This document shows, piece after piece, positions 33,750 through 47,300 of a stretch of 64,000 bases of DNA. The DNA lies in the NCBI GenBank assembly GCA_963855995.1, contig OY979725.1, positions 7,450,118 through 7,514,117 of the forward strand, read 5' to 3'. The translations under genes and the position numbers were made by a program. The notes beneath the pieces were generated by a model. That model had not been told where the DNA came from, ran no database searches, and saw only the letters and a list, made by a program, of their open reading frames with translations. The DNA is from Muricea muricata (lineage: Eukaryota > Cnidaria > Anthozoa > Malacalcyonacea > Plexauridae). Each line of letters begins with the position of its first letter. The first letter of the stretch is position 1.

Positions 33750-36700
33750 GCTCCAAAACGTTGCCGTTATCGATTTATACAGTTTTTTTGCGCTCAAATC
33801 GCTTCCAGAACACTGGAAACGCGATTTTGATGATCCTAAGCTCATTTTTTTCACTTGCACAGAAAGTTTTAGGTTTCTCATTTCAACACGTTGTTCCGCT
33901 CATTTCGATAGTTATAGCGCCACAAACATGATATTCGACATTATAAGATCAGAAATTTCAGTTTAGTAGCTGCCCTTTAGGTCTTAAGTCTAGCTCTCAA
34001 AACATCATTTTAACCTCTAAAACGTTGCCGTTATCGATTTAGACGGCTTTTTTTGCGCTAAAATCGCATCGAGAACGCTTAAAACGCGATTCTGATGATT
34101 CCAAGCTCATTTTTTTCACTTGCAAAGAAAGTTTTAGGTTTCCCATTTCAACACGTTGTTCCGCTGATTTCCATAGTTATAGCGCCGCAAACATGATATC
34201 CGACATTGTAAGATCAGAAATTTCGGTTTAGTAGCTGCCCTTTAGGTCTTAAGTATAGCTCTCAAAACATCATTTTAAGCTCTAAAACGTTGCCGTTATC
34301 GATTTAGACAGTTTTTTTTCGCTCAAATGGCTTCGAGAACGCTCAAAACGCGATATTGATGATTCTAAGCTCATTTGTTTTCACTTGAAAAGAAAGTTTT
34401 AGGTTTCTCATTTCAACAGGTTGTTCCGCTCATTTCGATAGTTAGAGCGCCGCAAACATGATATCCGACATGGTTTAAATCAGAAATTTCTATTTAGTAG
34501 CTGTCCTTTAGGTCTTGTGTTTAACCTTAAAAAAATCATTTTAAGCTCTAAAACGTTTCCGTTATCGATTTAGACAGTTTTTTGTCGCTCAAATCGCTTC
34601 GAGAACGCTCAAAACGCGATTTTGATGATTCTAAGCTCATTTTTTTCACTTGCAGAGAAAGTTTTAGGTTTCCCATTTCAACACGTTGTTCCGCTCATTT
34701 CGATAGTTAGAGCGCCGCAAACATGATATCCGACATGGTAAGATCAGAAATTTTGATTTAGTAGCTGTCCTTTAGGTCTTGTGTTTAACCTTCGAAACAT
34801 CATTTTAAGCTCTAAAACGTGGCCGTTATCGATTTAGGCAGTTTTTTTGCGCTCAAATCGCTTCGAGAACGCTGAAAACGCAATTTTGATGATTCTAAGC
34901 TCATTTTTTTCACTTGCACAGAAAGTTTTAGGTTTCCCATTTCAACACGTTGTTCCGGTCATTTTGATAGTTAGAGCGCCGCAAACATGATATCCGACAT
35001 GGTAAGATCAGAAATTTCGGTTTGGTAGCTGCCCTTTAGGTCTTAAGTTTAACTCTCAAAACATCATTTTAAGCTCTGAAACGTTGCCGTCATCGACTTA
35101 GGCAGCTTTTTGCACTCAAATCGCTTCGAGAACGCTTAAAACGCGATTTTGATGATTCTAAGCTCATTTTTTTCACTTGCAAAGAAAGTTCTAGGTTTCT
35201 CATTTCAACACGTTGTTCCGCTCATTTCGATAGTTAGAGCGCCGCAAACATGATATCCGACATGGTAAGATCAGAAATTTCGGTTTAGTAGCTGCCCTTT
35301 AGGTCTTAAATTTAGCTCTCAAAACATCATTTTAAGCTCTAAAATGTTGCCGTTATCGATTTAGACGGCTTTTTTTTGCGCTAAAATCGCTTCGAGAACG
35401 CTTAAAACGCGATTCTGATGATTCCAAGCTCATTTTTTTCACTTGCAAAGAAAGTTTTAGGTTTCCCATTTCAACACGTTGTTCTGCTCATTTCCATAGT
35501 TATAGCGCCGCAAACATGATATCCGACATTGTAAGATCAGAAATTTCGGTTTAGTAGCTGCCCTTTAGGTCTATAGTTTAGCTCTCAAAACATCATTTTG
35601 AGCTCTAAAACGTTGCCGTTATGGATTTAGACAGTTTTTTTGCGCTCAAATGGCTTCGAGAACGCTCAAAACGCGATTTTGATGATTCTAAGCTCATTTG
35701 TTTTCACTTGAAAAGAAAGTTTTAGGTTTCTCATTTCAACACGTTGTTCCGCTCATTTCGATAGTTAGAGCGCCGAAAACATGATATCCGACATGGTAAA
35801 ATCAGAAATTTCTGTTTAGTAGCTGTCCTTTCGGTCTTGTGTTTAACCTGCAAAACATCATTTTAAGCTCTAAAACGTTGCCGTTATTGATTTAGACAGT
35901 TTTTTTGCGCTCAAATCGCTTCGAGAACGCTCAAAACGCGATTTTGATGATTCTAAGCTCATTTTTTTCACTTGCACAGAAAGTTTTAGGTTTCTCATTT
36001 CAACACGTTGTTCCGCTCATTTCGATAGTTATAGCGCCACAAACATGATATCCGACATTGTAAGATCAGAAATTTCAGTTCAGTAGCTGCCCTTTAGGTC
36101 TTAAGTCTAGCTCTCAAAACATCATTTTAACATTAAAACGTTGCCGTTATCGATTTAGACAGCTTTTTTTGCGCTAAAATCTCTTCGAGAACGCTTAAAA
36201 CGCGATTCTGATGATTCCAAGCTCATTTTTTTCACTTGCAAAGAAAGTTTTAGGTTTCCCATTTCAACACGTTGTTCCGCTGATTTCCATAGTTATAGCG
36301 CCGCAAACATGATATCCGACATTGTAAGATCAGAAATTTCGGTTTAATAGCTGCCCTTTAGGTCTTAAGGATAGCTCTCAAAACATCATTTTAAGCTCTA
36401 AAACGTTGCCGTTATCGATTTAGACAGTTTTTTGCGCTCAAATGGCTTCGAGAGCGCTCAAAACGCGATTTTGATGATTCTAAGCTCATTTGTTTTCACT
36501 TGAAAAGAAAGTTTTAGGTTGCTCATTTCAACACGTTGTTCCGCTCATTTCGATAGTTAGAGCGCCGCAAACATGATATCCGACATGGTAAAATCAGAAA
36601 TTTCTATTTAGTAGCTGTCCTTTAGGTCTTTTGTTTAACCTGCAAAAAATCATTTTAAGCTCTAAAACGTTTCCGTTATCAATTTAGACAGTTTTTTTGC

Positions 36701-39034
36701 GCTCAAATCGCTTCGAGAACGCTCAAAACGCGATTTTGATGATTCTAAGCTGATTTTTTTCACTTGCACAGAAAGTTTTAGGTTTCCCATTTCAACACGT
36801 TGTTCCGCTCATTTTGATAGTTAGGGCGCCGCAAACATGATATCCGACATGGTAAGATCAGAAATTTCGGTTTGGTAGCTGCCCTTTAGGTCTTAAGTTT
36901 AGCTCTCAAGACATCATTTTAAGCTCTGAAACGTTGCCGTCATCGACTTAGGCAGCTTTTTGCACTCAAATCGCTTCGAGAACGCTTAAAACGCGATTTT
37001 GATGATTCTAAGCTAATTTTTTCACTTGCAAAGAAAGTTCTAGGTTTCTCATTTCAACACGTTGTTCCGCTCATTTCGATAGTTAGAGCGCCGCAAACAT
37101 GATATCCGACATTGTAAGATCAGAAATTTCAGTTTAGTAGCTGCCCTTTAGGTCTTAAGTCTAGCTCTCAAAACATCATTTTAACCTCTAAAACGTTGCC
37201 GTTATCGATTTAGACGGCTTTTTTTGCGCTAAAATCTCTTCGAGAACGCTTAAAACGCGATTCTGATGATTCCAAGCTCATTTTTTTCACTTGCAAAGAA
37301 AGTTTTAGGTTTTCCATTTCAACACGTTGTTCCGCTGATTTCCATAGTTATAGCGCCCCAAACATGATATCCGACATTGTAAGATCAGAAATTTCGGTTT
37401 AATAGCTGCCGTTTAGGTCTTAAGGATAGCTCTCAAAACATCATTTTAAGCTCTAAAACGTTGCCGTTATCGATTTAGACAGTTTTTTGCGCTCAAATGG
37501 CTTCGAGAGCGCTCAAAACGCGATTTTGATGATTCTAAGCTCATTTGTTTTTACTTGAAAAGAAAGTTTTAGGTTGCTCATTTCAACACGTTGTTCCGCT
37601 CATTTCGATAGTTAGAGCGCCGCAAACATGATATCCGACATGGTAAAATCAGAAATTTCTATTTAGTAGCTGTCCTTTAGGTCTTGTGTTTAACCTGCAA
37701 AAAATCATTTTAAGCTCTAAAACGTTTCCGTTATCAATTTAGACAGTTTTTTTGCGCTCAAATCGCTTCGAGAACGCTCAAAACGCGATTTTGATGATTC
37801 TAAGCTGATTTTTTTCACTTGCACAGAAAGTTTTAGGTTTCCCATTTCAACACGTTGTTCCGCTCATTTTGATAGTTAGGACGCCGCAAACATGATATCC
37901 GACATGGTAAGATCAGAAATTTCGGTTTGGTAGCTGCCCTTTAGGTCTTAAGTTTAGCTCTCAAAACATCATTTTAAGCTCTGAAACGTTGCCGTCATCG
38001 ACTTAGGCAGCTTTTTGCACTCAAATCGCTTCGAGAACGCTTAAAACGCGATTTTGATGATTCTAAGCTCATTTTTTTCACTTGCAAAGAAAGTTCCAGG
38101 TTTCTCATTTCAACACGTTGTTCCGCTCATTTCGATAGTTAGAGCGCCGGAAACATGATATCCGACATGGTAAGATCAGAAATTTCGGTTTAGTAGCTGC
38201 CCTTTAGGTCTTAAATTTATATCTCAAAACATCCTTTTAAGCTCTAAAATGTTGCCGTTATCGATTTAGAGGGCTTTTTTTTGCGCTAAAATCGCTTCGA
38301 GAACGCTTAAAACGCGATTCTGATGATTCCAAGCTCATTTTTTTCACTTGCAAAGAAAGTTTTAGGTTTCCCATTTCAACACGTTGTTCTCCTCATTTCC
38401 ATAGTTATAGCGCCGCAAACATGATATCCGACATTGTAAGATCAGAAATTTCGGTTTAGTAGCTGCCCTTTAGGTCTATAGTTTAGCTCTCAAAACATCA
38501 TTTTAAGCTCTAAAACGTTGCCGTTATCGATTTAGACAGTTTTTTGCGCTCAAATGGCTTCGAGAACGCTCAAAACGCGATTTTGATGATTCTAAGCTCA
38601 TTTGTTTTCACTTGAAAAGAAAGTTTTAGGTTTCTCATTTCAACACGTTGTTCCGCTCATTTCGATAGTTAGAGCACCGAAAACAAGATATCCGACATGG
38701 TAAAATCAGAAATTTCTATTTAGTAGCTGTCCTTTCGGTCTTGTGTTTAACCTTCAAAAAATAATTTTGAGCTCTAAAACGTTGCCGTTGTCGATTTAGA
38801 CAGCTTTTTTGCGCTCAAGTCGCTTCGAGAACGCTTAAAACGCAATTTTGATGATTCTAAGCTCATTTTTTTTCACTCTCAAAGAAAGTTTTAGGTTTCT
38901 CATTTAAACACGTTGTTCCGCTCATTTCGATAGTTATAGCGCCACAAACATGATATCCGACATTGTAAGATCAGAAATTTCGGTTTAGTAGCTGCCCTTT
39001 AGGTTTAATTTTAGCCCTCAAAACATCATTTTAA
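33750..39034. repeat. Subfamily B block 2 (20 monomers)
   Basis: Order is a b c d e f g c h b c m f b c m f g c l. It begins with the TTATACAG form of type a shared only with 29,248. The b-c-m-f series is tandemly duplicated, from about 36,131 and from 37,185 (1,054-bp shift). The first of these b monomers has a small deletion at its start (TAACATTAAAACG). Confidence 0.85.
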
Positions 39035-40625
39035 GCTCCAAAACGTTGCCGTTATCGATTTAGACAGTTTTTTTGCGCTCAAACCGCTTCCAGAACACTG
39101 GAAACGCGATTTTGATGATTCTAAGCTCATTTTTTTCACTTGCACAGAAAGTTTTAGGTTTCCCATTTCAACACGTTGTTCCGCTCATTTCGATAGTTAT
39201 AGCGCCACAAACATGATATTCGACATTATAAGATCAGAAATTTCAGTTTAGTAGCTGCCCTAGGCCTTTAGGTCTTAAGTCTAGCTCTCAAAACATCATT
39301 TTAACCTCTAAAACGTTGCCGTTATCGATTTAGACGGCTTTTTTTGCGCTAAAATCGCATCGAGAACGCTTAAAACGCGATTCTGATGATTCCAAGCTCA
39401 TTTTTTTCACTTGCAAAGAAAGTTTTAGGTTTCCCATTTCAACACGTTGTTCCGCTGATTTCCATAGTTATAGCGCCGCAAATATGATATCCGACATTGT
39501 AAGATCAGAAATTTCGGTTTAGTAGCTGCCCTTTAGGTCTTAAGTATAGCTCTCAAAACATCATTTTAAGCTCTAAAACGTTGCCGTTATCGATTTAGAC
39601 AGTTTTTTTGCGCTCAAATGGCTTCGAGAACGCTCAAAACGCGATTTTGATGATTCTAAGCTCATTTGTTTTCACTTGAAAAGAAAGTTTTAGGTTTCTC
39701 ATTTCAACACGTTGTTCCGCTCATTTCGATAGTTAGAGCGCCGCAAACATGATATCCGACATGGTTTAAATCAGAAATTTCTATTTAGTAGCTGTCCTTT
39801 AGGTCTTGTGTTTAACCTTAAAAAAATCATTTTAAGCTCTAAAACGTTTCCGTTATCGATTTAGACAGTTTTTTGTCGCTCAAATCGCTTCGAGAACGCT
39901 GAAAACGCGATTTTGATGATTCTAAGCTCATTTTTTTCACTTGCAGAGAAAGTTTTAGGTTTCCCATTTCAACACGTTGTTCCGCTCATTTCGATAGTTA
40001 GAGCGCCGCAAACATGATATCCGACATGGTAAGATCAGAAATTTTGATTTAGTAGCTGTCCTTTAGGTCTTGTGTTTAACCTTCGAAACATCATTTTAAG
40101 CTCTAAAACGTGGCCGTTATCGATTTAGGCAGTTTTTTTGCGCTCAAATCGCTTCGAGAACGCTGAAAACGCAATTTTGATGATTCTAAGCTCATTTTTT
40201 TCACTTGCACAGAAAGTTTTAGGTTTCCCTTTCAACACGTTGTTCCGGTCATTTTGATAGTTAGGGCGCCGCAAACATGATATCCGACATGGTAAGATCA
40301 GAAATTTCGGTTTAGTAGCTGCCCTTTAGGTCTTAAGTTTAGCTCTCAAAACATCATTTTAAGCTCTGAAACGTTGCCGTCAGCGACTTAGGCAGCTTTT
40401 TGCACTCAAGTTGCTTCGAGAACGCTTAAAACGCGATTTTGATGATTCTAAGCTCATTTTTTTTCACTCTCAAAGAAAGTTTTAGGTTTCTCATTTAAAC
40501 ACGTTGTTCCGCTCATTTCGATAGTTATAGCGCCACAAACATGATATCCGACATTGTAAGATCAGAAATTTCGGTTTAGTAGCTGCCCTTTAGGTTTAAT
40601 TTTAGCCCTCAAAACATCATTTTAA
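39035..40625. repeat. Subfamily B block 3 (6 monomers)
   Basis: Order is a b c d e f/l. The last monomer is a hybrid: an f start (GTCAGCGACTTAGG) joined to an l end (CACTCTCAAAG, TTTAAACACG). A 6-bp insertion, CTAGGC, interrupts the GCTGCCCTTTAGG motif near 39,260. The block corresponds to 57,823-59,408. Confidence 0.85.
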
Positions 40626-43600
40626 GCTCCAAAACGTTGCCGTTATCGATTTAGACAGTTTTTTTGCGCTCAAATCGCTTCCAGAACACTGGAAACGCGA
40701 TTTTGATGATTCTAAGCTCATTTTTTTCATTTGCACAGAAAGTTTTAGGTTTCTCATTTCAACACGTTGTTCCGCTCATTTCGATAGTTATAGCGCCACA
40801 AACATGATATTCGACATTATAAGATCAGAAATTTCAGTTTAGTAGCTGCCCTTTAGGTCTTAAGTCTAGCTCTCAAAACATCATTTTAACCTCTAAAACG
40901 TTGCCGTTATCGATTTAGACGGCTTTTTTTGCGCTAAAATCGCATCGAGAACGCTTAAAACGCGATTCTGATGATTCCAAGCTCATTTTTTTCACTTGCA
41001 GAGAAAGTTTTAGGTTTCCCATTTCAACACGTTGTTCCGCTCATTTCGATAGTTAGAGCGCCGAAAACATAATATCCGACATGGTAAGATCAGAAATTTT
41101 GATTTAGTCGCTGTCCTTTAGGTCTTGTGTTTAACCTTCGAAACATCATTTTAAGCTCTAAAACGTGGCCGTTATCGATTTAGGCAGTTTTTTGCGCTCA
41201 AATCGCTTCCAGAACGCTGAAAACGCAATTTTGATGATTCTAAGCTCTTTTTTTTCACTTGCACAGATAGTTTTAGGTTTCCCATTTCAACACGTTGTTC
41301 CGGTCATTTTGATAGTTAGGGCGCCGCAAACATGATATCCGACATGGTAAGATCAGAAATTTCGGTTTAGTAGCTGCCCTTTAGGTCTTAAGTTTAGCTC
41401 TCAAAACATCATTTTAAGCTCTGAAACGTCGCCGTCATCGACTTAGGCAGCTTTTTGCACTCAAGTCGCTTCGAGAACGCTTAAAACGCGATTTTGATGA
41501 TTCTAAGCTCATTTTTTTCACTTGCAAAGAAAGTTCTAGGTTTCTCATTTCAACACGTTGTTCCGCTCATTTCGTTAGTTAGAGCGCCGCAAACATGATA
41601 TCCGACATGGTAAGATCAGAAATTTCGGTTTAGTAGCTGCCCTTTAGGTCTTAAATTTAGCTCTCAAAACATCATTTTAAGCTCTAAAATGTTGCCGTTA
41701 TCGATTTAGAGGGCTTTTTTTTGCGCTAAAATCGCTTCGAGAACGCTTAAAACGCGATTCTGATGATTCCAAGCTCATTTTTTTCACTTGCAAAGAAAGT
41801 TTTAGGTTTCCCATTTCAACACGTTGTTCTCCTCATTTCCATAGTTATAGCGCCGCAAACATGATATCCGACATTGTAAGATCAGAAATTTCGGTTTAGT
41901 AGCTGCCCTTTAGGTCTATAGTTTAGCTCTCAAAACATCATTTTGAGCTCTAAAACGTTGCCGTTATCGATTTAGACAGTTTTTTTGCGCTCAAATGGCT
42001 TCGAGAACGCTCAAAACGCGATTTTGATGATTCTAAGCTCATTTGTTTTCACTTGAAAAGAAAGTTTTAAGTTTCTCATTTCAACACGTTGTTCCGCTCA
42101 TTTTGATAGTTAGCGCGCCGAAAACATGATATCCGACATGGTAAAATCAGAAATTTCTATTTAGTAGCTGTCCTTTCGGTCTTGTGTTTAACCTGCAAAA
42201 CATCATTTTAAGCTCTAAAACGTTGCCGTTATTGATTTAGACAGTTTTTTTGCGCTCAAATCGCTTCGAGAACGCTCAAAACGCGATTTTGATGATTCTA
42301 AGCTCATTTTTTTCACTTGCACAGAAAGTTTTAGGTTTCTCATTTCAACACGTTGTTCCGCTCATTTCGATAGTTATAGCGCCACAAACATGATATCCGA
42401 CATTGTAAGATCAGAAATTTCAATTTAGTAGCTGCCCTTTAGGTCTTAAGTCTAGCTCTCAAAACATCATTTTAACCTCTAAAACGTTGCCGTTATCGAT
42501 TTAGACGGCTTTTTTTGCGCTAAAATCTCTTCGAGAACGCTTAAAACGCGATTCTGATGATTCCAAGCTCATTTTTTTCACTTGCAAAGAAAGTTTTAGG
42601 TTTCCCATTTCAACACGTTGTTCCGCTGATTTCTATAGTTATAGCGCCGCAAACATGATATCCGACATTGTAAGATCAGAAATTTCGGTTTAGTAGCTGC
42701 CCTTTAGGTCTTAAGGATAGCTCTCAAAACATCATTTTAAGCTCTAAAACGTTGCCGTTATCGATTTAGACAGTTTTTTGCGCTCAAATGGCTTCGAGAG
42801 CGCTCAAAACGCGATTTTGATGATTCTAAGCTCATTTGTTTTCACTTGAAAAGAAAGTTTTAGGTTGCTCATTTCAACACGTTGTTCCGCTCATTTCGAT
42901 AGTTAGAGCGCCGCAAACATGATATCCGACATGGTAAAATCAGAAATTTCTATTTAGTAGCTGTCCTTTAGGTCTTGTGTTTAACCTGCAAAAAATCATT
43001 TTAAGCTCTAAAACGTTTCCGTTATCGATTTAGACAGTTTTTTTGCGCTCAAATCGCTTCGAGAACGCTCAAAACGCGATTTTGATGATTCTAAGCTGAT
43101 TTTTTTCACTTGCACAGAAAGTTTTAGGTTTCCCATTTCCACACGTTGTTCCGCTCATTTCGATAGTTAGAGCGCCGCAAACATGATATCCGACATGGTA
43201 AGATCAGAAATTTTGATTTAGTAGCTGTCCTTTAGGTCTTGTGTTTAACCTTCGAAACATCATTTTAAGCTCTAAAACGTGGCCGTTATCGATTTAGACA
43301 GTTTTTTTGCGCTCAAATCGCTTCGAGAACGCTCAAAACGCGATTTTGATGATTCTAAGCTGATTTTTTTCACTTGCACAGAAAGTTTTAGGTTTCCCAT
43401 TTCCACACGTTGTTCCGCTCATTTCGATAGTTAGAGCGCCGCAAACATGATATCCGACATGGTAAGATCAGAAATTTTGATTTAGTAGCTGTCCTTTAGG
43501 TCTTGTGTTTAACCTTCGAAACATCATTTTAAGCTCTAAAACGTGGCCGTTATCGATTTAGGCAGTTTTTTTGCGCTCAAATCGCTTCGAGAACCCTGAA

Positions 43601-44325
43601 AACGCAATTTTGATGATTCTAAGCTCATTTTTTTCACTTGCACAGAAAGTTTTAGGTTTCCCATTTCAACACGTTGTTCCGCTCATTTCGATAGTTAGGG
43701 CGCCGCAAACATGATATCCGACATGGTAAGATCAGAAATTTCGGTTTAATAGCTGCCCTTTAGGTCATAAGTTTAGCTCTCAAAACATCATTTTAAGCTC
43801 TCAAACGTTGCCGTTATCGATTTAGGCAGCTTTTTCGCGCTCAAATCGCTTCGACAACGCTTAAAACGCGATTTTGATGATTCTAAACTCATTTGTTTTC
43901 ACTTGCAAAGAAAGTTTTAGGTTTCTCATTTCAACACGTTGTTCCGCCCATTTCGATAGTTAGAGCGCCGAAAACATGAGATCCGACATGGCAAGATCAG
44001 AAATTTCGATTTAGTAGCTATCCTTTAGGTCTTGTGTTTAACCTTCAAAAAATAATTTTGAGCTCTAAAACGTTGCCGTTGTCGATTTAGACAGCTTTTT
44101 TGCGCTCAAGTCGCTTCGAGAACGCTTAAAACGGAATTTTGATGATTCTAAGCTCATTTTTTTTCACTCTCAAAGAAAGTTTAAGGTTTCTCATTTAAAC
44201 ACGTTGTTCCGCTCATTTCGATAGTTATAGCGCCACAAACATGATATCCGACATTGTAAGATCAGAAATTTCAGTTTAGTAGCTGCCCTTTAGGTTTAAT
44301 TTTAGCCCTCAAAACATCATTTTAA
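40626..44325. repeat. Subfamily B block 4 (14 monomers)
   Basis: Order is a, b/d hybrid, e, f, g, c, h, b, c, m, e/m hybrid, e, k, l. The b/d hybrid carries GAAAACATAATATCC near 41,063 and GATTTAGTCGC. The m and e/m monomers share TTTCCACACG. The block corresponds, with two monomers fewer, to 59,409-62,580. Confidence 0.83.
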
Positions 44326-47300
44326 GCTCCAAAACGTTGCCGTTATCGATTTAGACAGTTTTTTTGCGCTCAAATCGCTTCCAGAACACTGGAAACGCGA
44401 TTTTGATGATTCTAAGCTCATTTTTTTCACTTGCACGGAAAGTTTTAGGTTTCTCATTTCAACACGTTGTTCCGCTCATTTCGATAGTTATAGCGCCACA
44501 AACATGATATTCGACATTATAAGATCAGAAATTTCAGTTTAGTAGCTGCCCTTTAGGTCTTAAGTCTAGCTCTCAAAATATCATTTTAACCTCTAAAACG
44601 TTGCCGTTATCGATTTAGACGGCTTTTTTTGCGCTAAAATCGCTTCGAGAACGCTTAAAACGCGATTCTGATGATTCCAAGCTCATTTTTTTCACTTGCA
44701 AAGAAAGTTTTAGGTTTCCCATTTCAACACGTTGTTCCGCTGATTTCCATAGTTATAGCGCCGCAAACATGATATCCGACATTGTAAGATCAGAAATTTC
44801 GGTTTAGTAGCTGCCGTTTACGTCTTAAGTATAGCTCTCAAAACATCATTTTAAGCTCTAAAACGTTGCCGTTATCGATTTAGACAGTTTTTTTGCGCTC
44901 AAATCGCTTCCAGAACACTGGAAACGCGATTTTGATGATTCTAAGCTCATTTGTTTTCACTTGAAAAGAAAGTTTTAGGTTTCTCATTTCAACACGTTGT
45001 TCCGCTCATTTCGATAGTTAGAGCGCCGCAAACATGATATCCGACATGGTTTAAATCAGAAATTTCTATTTAGTAGCTGTCCTTTAGGCCTTGTGTTTAA
45101 CCTTAAAAAAATCATTTTAAGCTCTAAAATGTTTCCGTTATCGATTTAGACAGTTTTTTGTCGCTCAAATCGCTTCGAGAACGCTCAAAACGCGATTTTG
45201 ATGATTCTAAGCTCATTTTTTTCACTTGCAGAGAAAGTTTTAGGTTTCCCATTTCAACACGTTGTTCCGCTCATTTTGATAGTTAGAGCGCCGCAAACAT
45301 GATATCCGACATGGTAAGATCAGAAATTTTGATTTAGTAGCTGTCCTTTAGGTCTTGTGTTTAACCTTCGAAACATCATTTTAAGCTCTAAAACGTGGCC
45401 GTTATCGATTTAGGCAGTTTTTTTGCGCTCAAATCGCTTCGAGAACGCTGAAAACGCAATTTTGATGATTCTAAGCTCATTTTTTTCACTTGCACAGAAA
45501 GTTTTAGGTTTCCCATTTCAACACGTTGTTCCGGTCATTTTGATAGTTAGGGCGCCGCAAACATGATATCCGACATGCTAAGATCAGAAATTTCGGTTTA
45601 GTAGCTGCCCTTTAGGTCTTAAATTTAGCTCTCAAAACATCATTTTAAGCTCTGAAACGTTGCCGTCATCGACTTAGGCAGCTTTTTGCACTCAAATCGC
45701 TTCGAGAACGCTTAAAACGCGATTTTGATGATTCTAAGCTCATTTTTTTCACTTGCAAAGAAAGTTCTAGGTTTCTCATTTCAACACGTTGTTCCGGTCA
45801 TTTCGATAGTTAGAGCGCCGCAAACATGATATCCGACATGGTAAGATCAGAAATTTCGGTTTAGTAGCTGCCCTCCCTTTAGGTCTTAAATTTAGCTCTC
45901 AAAACATCATTTTAAGCTCTAAAATGTTGCCGTTATCGATTTAGACGGCTTTTTTTTGCGCTAAAATCGCTTCGAGAACGCTTAAAACGCGATTCTGATG
46001 ATTCCAAGCTCATTTTTTTCACTTGCAAAGAAAGTTTCAGGTTTCCCATTTCAACACGTTGTTCTCCTCATTTCCATAGTTATAGCGCCGCAAACATGAT
46101 ATCCGACATTGTAAGATCAGAAATTTCGGTTTAGTAGCTGCCCTTTAGGTCTACAGTTTAGCTCTCAAAACATCATTTTAAGCTCTAAAACGTTGCCGTT
46201 ATTGATTTAGACAGTTTTTTTGCGCTCAAATCGCTTCGAGAACGCTCAAAACGCGATTTTGATGATTCTAAGCTCATTTTTTTCACTTGCACAGAAAGTT
46301 TTAGGTTTCTCATTTCAACACGTTGTTCCGCTCATTTCGATAGTTATAGCGCCACAAACATGATATCCGACATTGTAAGATCAGAAATTTCAGTTTAGTA
46401 GCTGCCCTTTAGGTCTTAAGTCTAGCTCTCAAAACATCATTTTAACCTCTAAAACGTTGCCGTTAACGATTTAGACATTTTTTTGCGCTCAAATGGCTTC
46501 GAGAGCGCTCAAAACGCGATTTTGATGATTCTAAGCTCATTTGTTTTCACTTGAAAAGAAAGTTTTAGGTTGCTCATTTCAACACGTTGTTCCGCTCATT
46601 TCGATAGTTAGAGCGCCGCAAACATGATATCCGACATGGTAAAATCAGAAATTTCTATTTAGTAGCTGTCCTTTAGGTCTTGTGTTTAACCTGCAAAAAA
46701 TCATTTTAAGCTCTAAAACGTTTCCGTTATCGATTTAGACAGTTTTTTTGCGCTCAAATTGCTTCGAGAACGCTCAAAACGCGATTTTGATGATTCTAAG
46801 CTCATTTGTTTTCACTTGAAAAGAAAGTTTTAGGTTTCTCATTTCAACACGTTGTTCCGCTCATTTCGATAGTTAGAGCGCCGCAAACATAATATCCGAC
46901 ATGGTTTAAATCAGAAATTTCTATTTAGTAGCTGTCCTTTAGGTCTTGTGTTTAACCTTAAAAAAATCATTTTAAGCTCTAAAACGTTTCCGTAATCGAT
47001 TTAGACAGTTTTTTGTCGCTCAAATCGCTTCGAGAACGCTCAAAACGCGATTTTGATGATTCTAAAATCATTTTTTTCACTTGCAGAGAAAGTTTTAGGT
47101 TTCCCATTTCAACACGTTGTTCCGCTCATTTCGATAGTTAGAGCGCCGCAAACATGATATCCGACATGGTAAGATCAGAAATTTTGATTTAGTAGCTGTC
47201 CTTTAGGTCTTGTGTTTAACCTTCGAAACATCATTTTAAGCTCTAAAACGTGGCCGTTATCGATTTAGGCAGTTTTTTTGCGCTCAAATCGCTTCGAGAA

